The notes under the pieces are model-generated. The model worked only from the letters and a program-made list of their open reading frames with translations, was not told the origin of the DNA and did not search any database. Of a stretch of DNA of 64,000 nucleotides, positions 53,354-64,000 are shown one piece after another. Position 1 is the first letter of the stretch, and every line of letters starts with the position of its first letter. The DNA is taken from NCBI GenBank assembly GCA_963971575.1, contig OZ020616.1, positions 16,089,575 to 16,153,574 of the forward strand. The letters run 5' to 3'. The DNA comes from Liopterus haemorrhoidalis. Its lineage: Eukaryota; Arthropoda; Insecta; Coleoptera; Dytiscidae. The translations under genes and the position numbers were made by a program.

Positions 53354-53871
53354 AGTGGGTTTTACACGATTCAATTAATTGAAAAAGTTGACATTCAATT
53401 AATTGATGTGTGTAAAGTGTACAAATTTCGTCAATTATTTGATCAATTAATTGACAAAAAAAAAATTATCAATTTATTTTGAAAATAGAACAGGTTCTAT
53501 TTTTCATCAATTTTTTAGGGAATTCTAGGTATATATTTATCTGTTAAGATATTGCCAATTGTTTAGTTGTAGCATAACCTCCAAATATATATTTTGTGTT
53601 TCGTTTTCAAATCTGACCTAACCTCAAACGTTCTAATTTACCATCATCTAGGTTATTTCTTTTGTTTTTGTTTACAGCTCGTAACTTTGTGAAGATTTTT
53701 TCAATATTTTCATTCTGATAAATATGTCAACATATTTTACAGTTGGTAATGTAAAAGTTTTCAAATAAAGTGGTGCTTTAGTTTCCAAGGTTAACAATAA
53801 ATTTTTCAATTAATTGACAAAAAAACTTGATCAATTTGTTGATAAATTAATTGAACTGTGTAAAACCAACT
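53354..53871. mobile_element. Harbinger-type MITE, TSD TAA
   Basis: AGTGGGTTTTACACGATTCA and its partner TGTGTAAAACCAACT are inverted, flanked by TAA (53351-53353, 53872-53874). Subterminal 'caattaattga' repeats are present at both ends. 518 bp, non-coding. Confidence 0.85.
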
Positions 53872-54164
53872 TAAGTCTACTCTAACTGAAATTTTAATAT
53901 TGTGGTTTTGTTCGTAGCATGATCTACTCTCGGACTGTTCATAGGAAATTTGCAATACGTTCGCGACACGTAGATTTCAAGTGAGTATTGGGTTACGCGG
54001 TCTATTACAGGATCGGCTCGCTAATCTGGACCCAGCTTAACGCCCAATTTCTACCGAATATACTAACATACACTCGATTGACGTTATACGGGTTTCTTGG
54101 TTTTTCCTATTAAACCCTAAAAAGCCACTTTTTGTTTTTTTTTTCAAGTGTCTAGTATATAATC

Positions 54165-54419
54165 CAGAGCCACAGTAAGGTAAACTTGCGCTAGGGGCAG
54201 AACCGTGTTTTGGCGCCCTTGGTTAATAAAAATAAGGTTCCTACCTCTCAAAATTTAAGTGATGAGCAAAAAAAAGGTCTTCACCTCTCAAAATCCAAGT
54301 GACGAACAAAAAAAAAGGTCCTCATGCTTGGCGCCATGACCTTAACAAGCCCGTCAGCGCCCTTTTCTTTAGTGCGCTAGGGACCGTTGCCCCCTCCGCC
54401 CCCCCTTACTGCGGCTCTG
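54165..54419. mobile_element. hAT-type MITE, CAGAGCC ends
   Basis: CAGAGCCACAGTAAGG and CCTTACTGCGGCTCTG are inverted. Flanks ATATAATC and ATCTAATC form an 8-bp duplication with one change. The interior has 'cacctctcaaaat' blocks like 47110-47650. Bases 54420-55109 to the right are AT-rich without identifiable genes. Confidence 0.8.
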
Positions 54420-55684
54420 ATCTAATCCGCCATATTAACGGAGCCCTACTGTAAAAATTTTGCTAATTCTTATTCTCTTCAAAATATTAAAATTAGTTTT
54501 GGAATAAATGGATTGATATATTGAAAGGACTAAATAATTCTAAAAAATACATTCTTAATATACAGTGCTATTTAATAACATTCTGCATCGGGAAAATTGA
54601 GGTTTCAAGGTCATCGCCAGTTGTTAAACCAATTTTGCCACTTGGTAGAAATGTATGTATATACTATACTTTTAGATTCACGTAACGAATGGAGTTAGTT
54701 TAAATATTTACACACAGAGACGCTAATTATTCATTGTTTTGGTATAAATTATACCACTATTTTAAAAAGGAGGCAAAATTTGTAGGACCTGGAAACTTTA
54801 ATTTTTACTGAAACAGTTTGTATATTTTCTTGAAGTAATTTTGTTGTAGTAATACAATGTCTTACAGGAAAAATTTTCAGAATTTACTCAGTTTTAACAT
54901 TTTCAGTAACTGAAGGAAATGTCTGATTTTTTTTCTGAAGTTGTACCGTGAACAAAGTGTTATGATCTGTTATATAGACAATTTTGAAACATGTACATAG
55001 GTAACAAATATATTCATTATTATATATTGCTTAAATTATGTGTTATTTACTCATATTCTACAACATAAGCCCTTTAGTGTCCGTTTACTAGGGAATAGGA
55101 CTAGTGTAAGGTTGTCTCGTAACTTGTAGTGGTGGGGGTAAATAGAGAGGCTACCCGTCATCCGTATGCTAACGATCAGTCTTTATTTATCGTATTTGTT
55201 ATATACACGTGAAGTTTGATTATTTGCTATAGATATAAAAATATTATTTAATTTTTTGATTTTCTACTTGTTTTAATTTCTTTTTTCTTCGAAAGGAATG
55301 TTTCTTCGTTCTAAATCAATTTTCTTACATTCATTTTTGATATGAAGAGAATAATAAGTAAATTATTTCAATATTTTAGTTTTAGGGTGTCCCCCCGTAA
55401 CTACCCTAATATTCATCAAATTGAAAAAATGCATAGAACAAATAAGATTTGTTTTCTTATAAACAATTTTTATTGTATAGTTTTTTCTGTTAAGATAGTT
55501 TTGTTTATAAAGGAAATATTTTAAGTTTCTTAATACCAATTTTAACCTAAAACACCCCTTAAGAAAGAAAATTTTGAGATAGCATGCCTATATTTGATCC
55601 TGGTTCTACTCTTGTACCAAATTTCGTTAGAATATATCCAGCCGTTTTTAAAAACAGATATAACCTCCAATTTTATTAATCACT

Positions 55685-56052
55685 ACAGTATGTTCCAAAC
55701 GGTTGAGCGGAACTAAATGGGAATTTAGTTCTTGGGTTATTTCATTTTTCACGTTGGGATGTCAAAATTTAAAATTCCAACAATGAAACCATGGAAACGA
55801 ATGACATATGTCAAAATTAAATATTTTTTTTAGATATTTTAACGACAAAAAAATAAATGGGAAATATGTATTAAGAATGACACAAAAAATCAAAATATAA
55901 AGAAAATGACATTTTAAAATGATATTAACCTTAACCAAAAAATGTTTATTGTAAGTACGATTTACAAAGCTTAAACAAAAGGCACGATTTAAACGATGAA
56001 AGTAACTCGATTGCAAAATCTAGTTCCGCTTAACCGTTTGGAACAGACTGTA
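55685..56052. mobile_element. MITE of the GGCGGAACTAGATT family
   Basis: Starts TGTTCCAAACGGTTGAGCGG and ends CTTAACCGTTTGGAACAGAC. Inverted relative to 42730-43142 and close to it in sequence, including the 'cttgtgt'-type AT-rich core. Target bases not certain. Confidence 0.8.
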
Positions 56053-56061
56053 TATTATTAT

Positions 56062-56325
56062 TGAGAAGTGACATTACCGTTGGCGGCGCTGTACTTCAAG
56101 GCAATATGTCTGTCGTGTCTAGTATTCAGCTGTCAATATGCTAACAGCGAACAGGTTAATTTAAGCACAGTACATTTTTATTTTATGAAAATGTATCTAT
56201 TGACATTCTAACAAAAAATCAACACTAGAACATATGTAATAATTTTAAATAGTACTACAGGCGCCTAATACATGATTTGACCACCAGACTGCGTATCCGA
56301 GCGTGTCAGTTCTCAGTAGCAATTT
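56062..56325. mobile_element. MITE made of the two ends of the THAP/SWIM element
   Basis: TGAGAAGTGACATTACCGTT to GCGTGTCAGTTCTCA. Its first ~135 bp equal the right end of 20121-20842 and the remainder equals the left end of that element, in inverted orientation. All coding sequence is deleted, leaving a classic MITE. Confidence 0.8.
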
Positions 56326-56639
56326 GTTTTTCTATTTTTAATTAAATATACCTAAACTTATATTTGTATTCGATTTTATTGTTATTTATTAACTATAATA
56401 CAAATACCCATCACCTTAAATTTTATATAAATTAGTATAAAATTTCCTTAGGTTTTTATTTATAATTTATCCAGTAGAACTGTCTTGAAATAAATATCTA
56501 TTATGAAAATATTTAAAAACGTACAACATCTATATTAATTTTGTATGCTAGTTTGAATAACGCATACGTGTGACGTATTCCCTCTCACGCTGTGATTGGT
56601 CAAAAGTTACGAGACAACCTTTACTTTAATAATTTTGCC

Positions 56640-57150
56640 TACAGTCGCTGACCGTAACATGTAGCACTGGTGGACACTTGTACTTGCGTACCATGCAGAC
56701 AATGTGTTGATGAAGCGTCAGTGCTGACCAAGTACAAAATTAGCGAACATGGGCCAACGTTTGTAAAATGGCGTCTGACAGTGGAAGTGAGGTTATGGTT
56801 ACAGCTTCGACCTTGCTTTTGATATTTAAATTAAATTAAAACTATAAAAAAAACTTTTTACTTTATGTAGACTTTATAATTAAGCAAAAATGGTTATAAC
56901 CTTCCTTTTGAGCACAACACTCTCATCTGATGTGATAACTAGGGTGTGTGCGTCGTATATACGGTGCTAACATGCATTTACAAGTCAAACTCCTTTGACT
57001 TGTGATAAGAATACCGCCTCAGAAGCGTACGTCGGCCAGCGCCAAGCTCAGCGTACGTTGGCTGTGACTTGTTGCCCATACACACGATCCGATGAGCTAG
57101 ACAAATGTAAAAATTGGTCGTGACTTGGGACGCCGTCTGTAGGCGCCTTG
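56640..57150 (+). mobile_element. Possible Harbinger-like non-autonomous element
   Basis: GCCTACAGTCGC and a partner GTCTGTAGGC form short inverted ends. An ATG at about 56768 opens MASDSGSEVMVTASTLLLIF, the Asp/Ser then Leu-rich start often seen in Harbinger genes. Ends and TSD are uncertain. From 57151 to 58015 nothing coding is recognisable; 57566 has a lone hAT-like end (CAGTGTTTCTTAACC) and 57831-57848 a CA microsatellite. Confidence 0.4.
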
Positions 57151-58469
57151 ACAGTATTGAGTTCTATGACGCATTTAACCATGAACGTACATATAATATT
57201 TTTAACCCTGACGTTTGAGTATTTAGTTTTGCCTTTTTATCAGTTTCCAGTGTATTTATTATCTGAGAGGATATTTTTATTTCTATTTTTGTATATTGGT
57301 AAAACAAAAACACATGTATACAATGTAATTTTAGATTAGTAATGACTTTGACAAATATGGACAGTACATTTATTATTCAAGCACATTTTTGCTAGGAGAT
57401 ACATAATGAAGAAGGAATTTGGAATTATTTCTCATTAAGTTTCCCCGTGGTAAGTACCAACGTTTAAAACTAATCTATAGAGTGGGAAATTCATACGCCT
57501 ATCAATCATTAATGAACGCTCTATATAATATAATATAACGCTCTGTCCTATTCTAAGTCAGTGTTTCTTAACCTTTTTAAGTCAGGACTCAAATAAGAGT
57601 AATATAATCTGTCTCAATTTGTAATACGAAACTAGACCTGGTTACTTTGGTGGCTGTTGTGGTGTAAACAGACTTTGGCGTATCCATGTTAACCAATACT
57701 ATGATAATATTATAAATGTATTGTCAATATACAACATAAAAAATGAACTTTCCCTGTTAATTTCGTATTACAAAATAAGACAGATAATAGTTTTGGTTTC
57801 GCAGTCTAAGCAAAACTTAATAAAAAAAAAACACACACACACACACAGATAACATTAAATAAAATTTTTATTTTTATAATACAAAATACATTATTTATAT
57901 TGGTAAGAACAAGGTATAGCTCTATTCAAATTTCGTGGTACTGCCATGAACATTATAGCATACATTTCTCTCGGAAGGCGTGGCCTAGTAGTCCGATTTT
58001 AAATGACAACGTGATCAGTGTTGCCACAACTGCAGAAGCGAATGTCGCTACCAACTTGACAAAATTCCGCTACCGGCTGTTAAATGTCGCTACAACCGAA
58101 AAGAGTCAATGACCGTAGGTGGATGCAAATATTGAAGGGTATAGAAGGCAAATGTAATAAACATATTATAAAAATTGAGAAAAGTTTAATTAATATTTTA
58201 CACATGTTATTTATGTATTTATGTATTAACTGAATAAAAAAAATCTCTTTTGTAAAAACAAAATAAAGTCTATTCCAAACGATTTGGCGGAACTAGATTT
58301 TCAAATCTAGTAATTTTTACAGATTGATTGAAGCTTTTGATAAGTATTACAAAATTAATTAAAAATGTCACATTATTAACATGTCATATCAGTTGATATG
58401 TAATGTTGAAAAGTGATATCAAATTACAATAATCGTAACCTTAGATCATAATATAACATAACCAAAAAT

Positions 58470-59205
58470 CAGTGATGGGCGTTTACACGTAAACTTTAAT
58501 TGTTTACGTTTACGTGTAAACTTATGTAAACAATTGGTAAACTTGTCAACAATGTAAACAATGTAAACTTTGTAAACTGTCAAATAATGAGGTTAGTTTT
58601 AGTTATTTAATACGAATAATAGAGAGTTAATGAACAAGTATATTCAGTTCAAAACAATAAATTTATTAAAAAAATGGTGGGAAGAAACCGAAGGAATAAC
58701 TCTGAAGAACTAGGTTTTGTTTTAATTAAAGAAAATGAAAGAAAATATAGGGCGTTATGCAAAATTTGCAATGAATCTTTTCGTTATTAAAAAATATAGG
58801 CTGATTTTCTTAAAGGTGAAATTTAATATATTTTATTATTAAAAAAACTAGACTGAACTTTTTAAAGAAAAAAGTTTTATATTTTTCATATTCGTATTTA
58901 CTAATTTGTATGTAACACCTGTATAATGATGCAAATTCGATTTTTATTAATATGTATATTGGCTTGTCCTAATTTTATATACTTACTTTTTCATTTAAAA
59001 TCGTTTCATTAAAATTTTATTATTTATAAAAATGTATTGATAATGAGGTTCTGTAATTCAAAACAAGTGTGCAAGTCTAAATCATTGTTTACATTGTTTA
59101 CGTTGTTTACATTGTTTACAAAAGTTTTTGTGTTAACTTTACAACAATTGTTTACGCGTCAACAATGAGGTAACTTACATCATGTAACTTACGCGCCCAT
59201 CACTG
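58470..59205 (+). mobile_element. hAT element, inner, with perfect TSD CCAAAAAT
   Basis: CAGTGATGGGCG and CGCCCATCACTG flank 736 bp, with a perfect 8-bp CCAAAAAT duplication (58462-58469, 59206-59213). Dense 'tgtttac' sub-repeats near both ends are presumably transposase binding sites. A short BED-type zinc-finger start is encoded inside. Confidence 0.93.
58674..58790 (+). pseudogene. BED-type zinc-finger start of a hAT transposase
   Basis: MVGRNRRNNSEELGFVLIKE then KYRALCKICNESFRY and a stop. C-x2-C with upstream aromatic residues fits the first half of a BED finger. The His ligands and the transposase body are deleted. Confidence 0.5.
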
Positions 59206-60012
59206 CCAAAAATTGTGAAGTCCATTACATAATGTAACAAATTTACTTAAATGAAATTTTAAAATATGACGGACAATTGAGCTATTAATAAGCGACGTAC
59301 GTGAGGATCGTGAGGCTCGTCGCAGATGAATAGCTTGAATATCCTACTCTCATTGGCTCAGTTTGAATATATTAAAACATTTTAAATTTAGTTCATTTAT
59401 TTCAGCCGGAAACTTTTGAGTTTTGTTTTTTTTTTATTCAGATTTCAGAAGTCAGAAAGAAAATCGGACATAGCAAAAAAGTCGCTACTTTTCGGACTAT
59501 ATTGTGTTTTCGCCGCTACGTCGCTTTTTGTTCAAAAAGTCGCTACGGGTATCGGAATTTTGCTACGTTTGGCAACACTGAACGGGACTATTCCCACCAG
59601 AAACGAACGAGTGCGCATCTCAAGCAATGACCTTCGCAGTTCCAACAGAAACTAATCACGCTATAGAAATGTTTTTAAAATGATTTCTTCCTACGATTAC
59701 TATGGAATTGTCTTATTTTAATATTGTTAGTTGACAGGTAATTACCTTGTCCCTGTAGTTTCCCATACCGCTTCGAGATGGATCATATATAAATCGATGT
59801 AAAAATACAATACATACGGGCACTACTTGCCCAGATCCGACTCAGGGCGAGCTTACCGTTTATAGGTCTACAGGTACGTGAGATTCTTTTGCTGGTCCGC
59901 GAAATTTTTTGCTGGTCCGCAGCAGTATTTTTATGTGCAAATTTTCAAACCAAAAAATTATGTTAATGTATAAAATACAATAACAATTACTTTCCACAAT
60001 AAACGATACATA

Positions 60013-61403
60013 CAGTTACGGTCAAAATAATAATTGCACCCAATACACTAACCTTATTATTTGTAGTTGGAACACTAAATAAATTCATATTTTTATTCTA
60101 ACTGGCCTAACCAATAAAGCACTTTATGATCTATTAAAACCATAATATTTATCAAAAAATATTATGTGGTGATAGAAATATTTTGATATTTGTGAAAACA
60201 CTACCTGAAATGGTTAGTCAAAATAATAAATACAATCGAGAAAATTTAGTTAAATATAACATTTATATTTCATTTTACTGTTACTAATTACATAATACTA
60301 ATTTTTATAATCTTAGTAATCAATAGCATGACTTTTATTTGCCAAAACGGTCCGACATCGTTTGGGTATTCCTTGGTTTTTCCTGCTCAACCCTATCCTT
60401 TACTAGTTTCCAAAGATTTTCTATTGGATTCAAATCGGGTAATTGAGCAGGCCAAGGTAAAACTTGAACATTGTTTTGCTTGAACCATGTTTTTGTTGCA
60501 CGAGCCATGTGTTTAGAGTCGTTATCTTGCTGGTAGACCCATATTAGTGGCATATTCCATTCCGCATAGGGTAGCATAATAGTTTCCAAAATTAAGATGT
60601 AAATTTTTTTCGTCATTAACGGTTTTTTTCGTGTACTTAGTGTTAAACGCCTGGTTTGGAGGACGCCTAACAAATTTTTTCCCATCATTTCCAAACATCA
60701 TAAATTTACTTTTGTCACTAAATAAAATATTTCTTCATTTTTTAATACCTTCTGCACCATACCAGTAAATGTGTTCTTGAGCAAATTCCTTATGGGCTTG
60801 TAAGTGTCTTGGTTTTAATAATAATACTTTTCTAGGCGAATATGATCTTAAGTTATGCTCTACCAACCTCCTTCCAATGGTTCGTGCAGAAATATTCGGT
60901 TGTAGTTCGGTTAGTAAATTAGTTGATGACATGAAAGGATTTTTTTCACTTCCTTCACCAAGCGTCTATCTTCGTTCTTTGAAGTTTTGTGTCGTCTACC
61001 TCGGGCTTCTTCTTTAAATGAGTGACTGATGGCATTTTGTACCATTCCCAAAGAGCCACCCATAATATTAGCAAATCTTGTAAAAGTTTGAACAAAACTA
61101 AATATTTTTTTTTGTAAAACATATACTTATAAATACATTATGTACTTGTCTGAACCTGTCTTAACTCCAATATCAAATCATTTTTAAGAGTTTTAGGAAA
61201 TGTATTTATTATTTTGACCAACCATGTCAGGCAGTGTTTTCACAAAAATCAAAATATTTCTTGATAAATACTATGGATTTAATAGATAATAAAGTGCTTT
61301 ATTAGTTATGTCAGTTAAAATAAAAATATGAATTTAATTAGTGTTCGAACTACAAATAATAATGTTACTATATTAGGTGTATTTATTATTTTGACCGTAA
61401 CTG
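60013..61403 (-). mobile_element. Tc1 element with ~220-bp IR/DR-type ends
   Basis: TA duplications at 60011-60012 and 61404-61405 flank CAGTTACGGTCAAAATAATA and its complement. Each terminal repeat contains the motif GTCAAAATAATAA twice, at the outer edge and about 185 bp inside. This is the IR/DR layout known from Sleeping Beauty-like Tc1 elements. One transposase pseudogene lies inside. Confidence 0.88.
60335..60932 (-). pseudogene. Tc1 transposase, frameshifted
   Basis: The minus strand reads ISARTIGRRLVEHNLRSYSP, then RKVLLLKPRHLQAHKEFAQE, in another frame WVYQQDNDSKHMARATKTWF (second Asp), and LPDLNPIENLWKLVKDRV (third acidic residue, NPIE). First-Asp region 'NILFSDKSKFMMFG' is at about 60735-60700. 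Several shifts make it inactive. The N-terminal paired domain is only partly recognisable right of 60932. Confidence 0.85.
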
Positions 61404-61602
61404 TATCAAAAACATGATGTTAGTGGGTACATTTTATTACCTTTAATCTTAAACGGGTTAAAAAGAATCGTTGTAATCAGTGCAATAAAAAATATAAAAC
61501 TTTTACGATACACATTACTTTCTAAACTTGCCGGTCACCGAATTTTTTCTAGGTCGCTTGCCAGTCCGCCATGAAAAACGGACGGGAAACGCTGCACTAG
61601 AG

Positions 61603-62044
61603 GGTTAATTCCTCATGATATATCATTTCCATTAAAGCGCATGCATGCGCTGCGCGAATTTTCCTTTCCTTACCGGCTCTATGCGCATTAATGGCTGTCA
61701 ACAATATTTACACTATATTTTCGTGATTAAAATTGTTTATTGCAAAATGGTAATCGTAGGAAAAGCATAGTGCGCAACACGCGCAGTATGCATATTGCGT
61801 GCTAGTTGCACAATATACTATTCTACAGAGCAGCTAATATACCTAAAATATTTTCTGGACCTCCCAAGAAAATTTTTGAAATAATATTTTAAATGTTCTT
61901 AATAATTTATTGTTTAATAATTAAGATTATTGTAATTTTAAAAGCAAAAACTGGTAAAAATTAAATTTTTTCTTTTAATATCGGGACCCCCTAATGTCTT
62001 TGCGGGAACCCCTAAGGTCTTTTCGGGACCTCCCCGGTTAAGAA
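61603..62044. other. No gene; a hAT-like right terminus
   Basis: AT-rich with 'gggaccccctaa' blocks and an end GGTTAAGAACCGCTG at 62028-62042. A left partner was not found. Otherwise nothing identifiable. Confidence 0.4.
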
Positions 62045-62205
62045 CCGCTGCTATAGAGTATTTCTTTGGTTTAAGCGGAATTAGATTTTTAAATTAGTAA
62101 CTTTTAATGATTCAATGAGGCTTTTGATCATTTTGTTCCTACTTCAATTGCTAAAAAGTGATCTCATTTAGTTCCGCTTAAATATGTAGAATAGACTTTA
62201 TTGTT
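62045..62205. mobile_element. MITE of the GGCGGAACTAGATT family, diverged
   Basis: GTATTTCTTTGGTTTAAGCG and GTTCCGCTTAAATATGTAGA are inverted ends, about 160 bp long. Closest to 23241-23431. Confidence 0.6.
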
Positions 62206-62325
62206 ATTAATGGACCATTTCCCAAAATTCAAAATTGTTATTATTGAAAATATTTCGCGACGCACTTACTATGGCAACCGATCCAATTTTAAGAAAATTG
62301 GCTCTAAATGATCGGACTATAAAAT

Positions 62326-62331
62326 TTTATT
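62326..62331 (-). terminator. Polyadenylation signal AATAAA
   Basis: On the minus strand, 37 nt past the stop codon of the helicase-like exon. Position and orientation fit, although AT-rich DNA yields such hexamers often. Confidence 0.5.
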
Positions 62332-62367
62332 TGTAAAATCATTTTCGTCTTTAACGTAAATGCATTA

Positions 62368-63409
62368 CTAAATTTCACTAAAAAGATCTTTTAAATTATA
62401 ATCATAATTCTTAATAATTCCATTTTTGTCAAATGCCATTTTGATTTCTTCCGGACAAACAATAACGAGTAAACATGTACATCTGGAAGCCATTATATAC
62501 ATTTTCTTCCTGTCTTCAATATCATTCATATCAAATTCATCTTCATCGATAACAATAATAACAACTTTAAACTCTAAACCTTTTATTCGCAAAGCCCAAG
62601 CGACTAAAAATTTATTCAATTCACTTTCCGTTACAAAAGTCTCGACATCTGCAACAGCTTCAGGTTTATATCCATTTTCAACAAAGTGTTTTGTTATTTC
62701 ATCGTTAATAACATCGGGGGAGAATTTTTGACTTGCCATGAATGGAATTATACACATATTATTTGGTTTAATACCTTTCGTAGAATATAAATCAATAATA
62801 ACATTTACTAACGTAGTTATTATTTTGTTGTTTGTTTTACATTCTTGTGGATTGGCCCAGAAAATTGGAGGACCATTAATATTATGTCCGATATCAAGTT
62901 CGTTGAGTTTCATTTTTAAAGTTAAGTTAGATGGCAACATCGGTATTGGGTTTTTATAAAAATGTTTAAAAACTTCAAATATATTCCCTGTTGTTCTCAT
63001 CACACGATTCAAGATTATATTTGGTGTTTTTAATATGTTCGGTGAATGTTTTGGTAGGAATAACGAAGCTTGGTTAATATCCACCAAAAACCATAGTTCA
63101 CCCCAGTGTTTTAAATCGTGGTTCTCAAATATTTTTGCACAATCTTCAGATGTTGAATAGTTTATCGTTGATGCTTTGCAGTTTCTTTTAGTGCAGTTCC
63201 CATCGTGGTATCTTTGATAGATTACAGAGATTGTTTTCATCATTATTATATTCTCGAATGCAAGACATATTGCTTCGGCTTCATCCATGAAAATATGTTT
63301 GTATTTTGATTTGTTCCTGAGAAGAAAGCCGGTTTGGGAGATGTAGAAACGAGCACTGTCTACATAGTGGTGAAGATTTAGTTTTTTCAGTTTGTTCTTT
63401 AGGTCTTGC
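62368..63409 (-). CDS. SF1 helicase-like protein, last exon (346 residues)
   Basis: The exon opens after ttttctttcag at 63409, one base into a codon, and stays open for 346 residues to the stop at 62368-62370. HIFMDEAEAI (residues ~38-47) is a Walker B/DEAD-like box with ATP-hydrolysis Asp-Glu. GELWFLVDINQ follows, as expected for motif III. KGLEF (~276-280) with the hydrophobic VVIIVID strand and MYIMASR (~303-309) correspond to motifs V/VI of UvrD-like or DUF2075/schlafen-like helicases. The Walker A exon must be upstream, beyond the window. It might be a host gene family or a large transposon; neither is shown. Cellular role unknown. Confidence 0.7.
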
Positions 63410-63495
63410 CTGAAAGAAAAAGATATTTTTAGGAACTGTAAAGATTGAAAAGGTATCTACATATAAATATTTAGGTTGCTTTATCATGAATATGG

Positions 63496-63737
63496 TGATA
63501 GACCGGGAGCTCATGACAATTTTGGTCTCCGATTTCATACAGCATGCCTTTTGGAGGAGAGAATATTTACCCTGTTACAACAAAAAAGGGATGGTACTAA
63601 ACCCCTGCACGCTTTCCGGTCATAGGGAAATTTGCATTTCCACTTGCACAAAATTTTTGTGTTTTTCTCTGATTAAATATTGCTTGCTCTTTTGTCAAAA
63701 GAAAGTTATAACAAATTTAAAGTCTTTTAATTATAGT
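63496..63737 (+). repeat. Dispersed repeat segment A, copy 2
   Basis: Nearly identical to 2725-2967. Followed by B inverted (63738-63828) and A inverted (63829-64000), forming a foldback with ~170 bp or longer arms at the window edge. The frame at 63486-63749 is made of this repeat. Confidence 0.85.
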
Positions 63738-64000
63738 CATGCTGTATGAAAACGCGGAAAATCATATTTTTTTATTACAAGATCACATGACCGTTTGAGC
63801 CCTTTGGGACCCTCCGAATCGCATGCATATATTTAAAAGACTTTAAATTTGTTATAACTTTCTTTTGACAAAAGGGCAAGCAATATTAAATCAGAGAAAA
63901 GCACACAAATTTTGTGTTTCAGTGGAAATGCAATTTTCTCTATGACCGGAAAGCGTGCAGGGGTTTAGTACCATCCCTTTTTTGTTGTCACAGGGTAAAT
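63738..64000 (-). repeat. Dispersed repeat B and A segments, inverted
   Basis: 63738-63828 is the complement of 2968-3051, and 63829-64000 the complement of segment A, running off the window. In the first copy the order is A-B; here it is A, then the complement of A-B. Confidence 0.85.

Larger units (their letters stand above)
55110..56636. mobile_element. AGGTTGTCTCGTAAC-family element, copy 3
   Basis: Full ends (AGGTTGTCTCGTAACTTGTA; AAAAGTTACGAGACAACCT), interior as in 5071-6239. It has taken up two MITEs (55685-56052 and 56062-56325). Confidence 0.75.
58016..59580. mobile_element. hAT element, outer, with inner hAT
   Basis: CAGTGTTGCCACAAC and GTTTGGCAACACTG are inverted. Flanks AACGTGAT and AACGGGAC are an 8-bp duplication with two changes. 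'gtcgctac' sub-repeats are scattered through both ends. The interior includes a GGCGGAACTAGATT end (58262) and the younger hAT at 58470-59205. Confidence 0.7.
59885..61602. mobile_element. hAT MITE split by a Tc1 element
   Basis: The left part (59885-60010) and right part (61406-61602) match the interior and right end of 38174-38502 ('gctggtccgcgaaatttttt', 'gtccgccatgaaaa', terminus ACGGGAAACGCTG). The left terminus is degraded. The gap is exactly the Tc1 insertion. Bases 59581-59884 hold a LINE-like GC patch (59826-59850) shared inverted with 16590-16625. Confidence 0.65.

Noticed and set aside
57900..58112. 70-codon ORF with Ala/Thr-rich peptide
   Set aside because: It overlaps the left end and 'gtcgctac' sub-repeats of the outer hAT element and has no homologue I recognise.
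62426..62959. Plus-strand ORFs of 101 and 73 codons
   Set aside because: Antisense to the helicase-like exon, no domain and no splice or promoter context.

Overview
This is a window of AT-rich nuclear DNA from an animal, almost certainly an insect. Two conserved cellular genes are split by introns with canonical GT/AG borders, and nearly everything else is transposons of arthropod type: mariner, Tc1, IS630-like, hAT, PIF/Harbinger, Jockey/CR1-like, R1-like and R2-like LINEs, tRNA-derived SINEs and many MITEs. A bacterial or viral origin can be excluded. The species cannot be fixed from the sequence alone; a large, repeat-rich genome such as a beetle or hemipteran would fit.

Backbone genes. 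(1) An aldo-keto reductase lies on the minus strand, with exons at 24592-24660, 24360-24527, 7084-7200 and 4555-4938. The catalytic tetrad is intact, but the C-terminal exons are missing and presumably lie left of base 1. Its second intron is 17 kb and filled with nested mobile elements. (2) The insect orthologue of WDTC1 (Drosophila adipose, a WD40/TPR substrate receptor for CUL4-DDB1 ligases) lies on the plus strand in eight exons from 25057 to 37775 and reads through to a stop, giving 621 residues. The two start codons are head to head, 396 bp apart, so 24661-25056 is a probable bidirectional promoter. (3) At the right end, 62368-63409 (minus) is the last exon of a gene with a superfamily-1 helicase-like C-terminal half. 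It has Walker B, a KGLEF motif and a polyadenylation signal; the rest of the gene is outside the window.

Mobile elements by region. 0-4 kb: a mariner with plant-type transposase and Stowaway-like ends, then a 140-bp tandem array. 5-12 kb: a LINE, Harbinger and hAT MITEs, and a dispersed repeat carrying a tRNA-like module. 12-17 kb: an old hAT element whose transposase gene was split exactly by an IS630-like element, with the empty site still restoring the frame; then a tRNA-SINE. 17-24 kb: a MADF-bearing element, a 1.56-kb foldback, and two derivatives carrying a THAP exon facing a SWIM/YqaJ-type exon. 25-38 kb: WDTC1 exons alternate with LINE, R2-like, mariner, hAT and Tc1 remnants. 38-62 kb: no cellular gene is recognisable; this stretch is nested hAT, Harbinger, Tc1, R1 and MITE insertions, many with clean target-site duplications.

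The main novelty candidate is the THAP + SWIM element family, whose deletion derivatives imply an autonomous element with two convergent genes. Also notable are the plant-like mariner, the dispersed repeat with different tRNA-like modules at one position, and a 444-bp element flanked by a perfect 12-bp target duplication. All boundaries were read by eye, and no alignment or database search was run.
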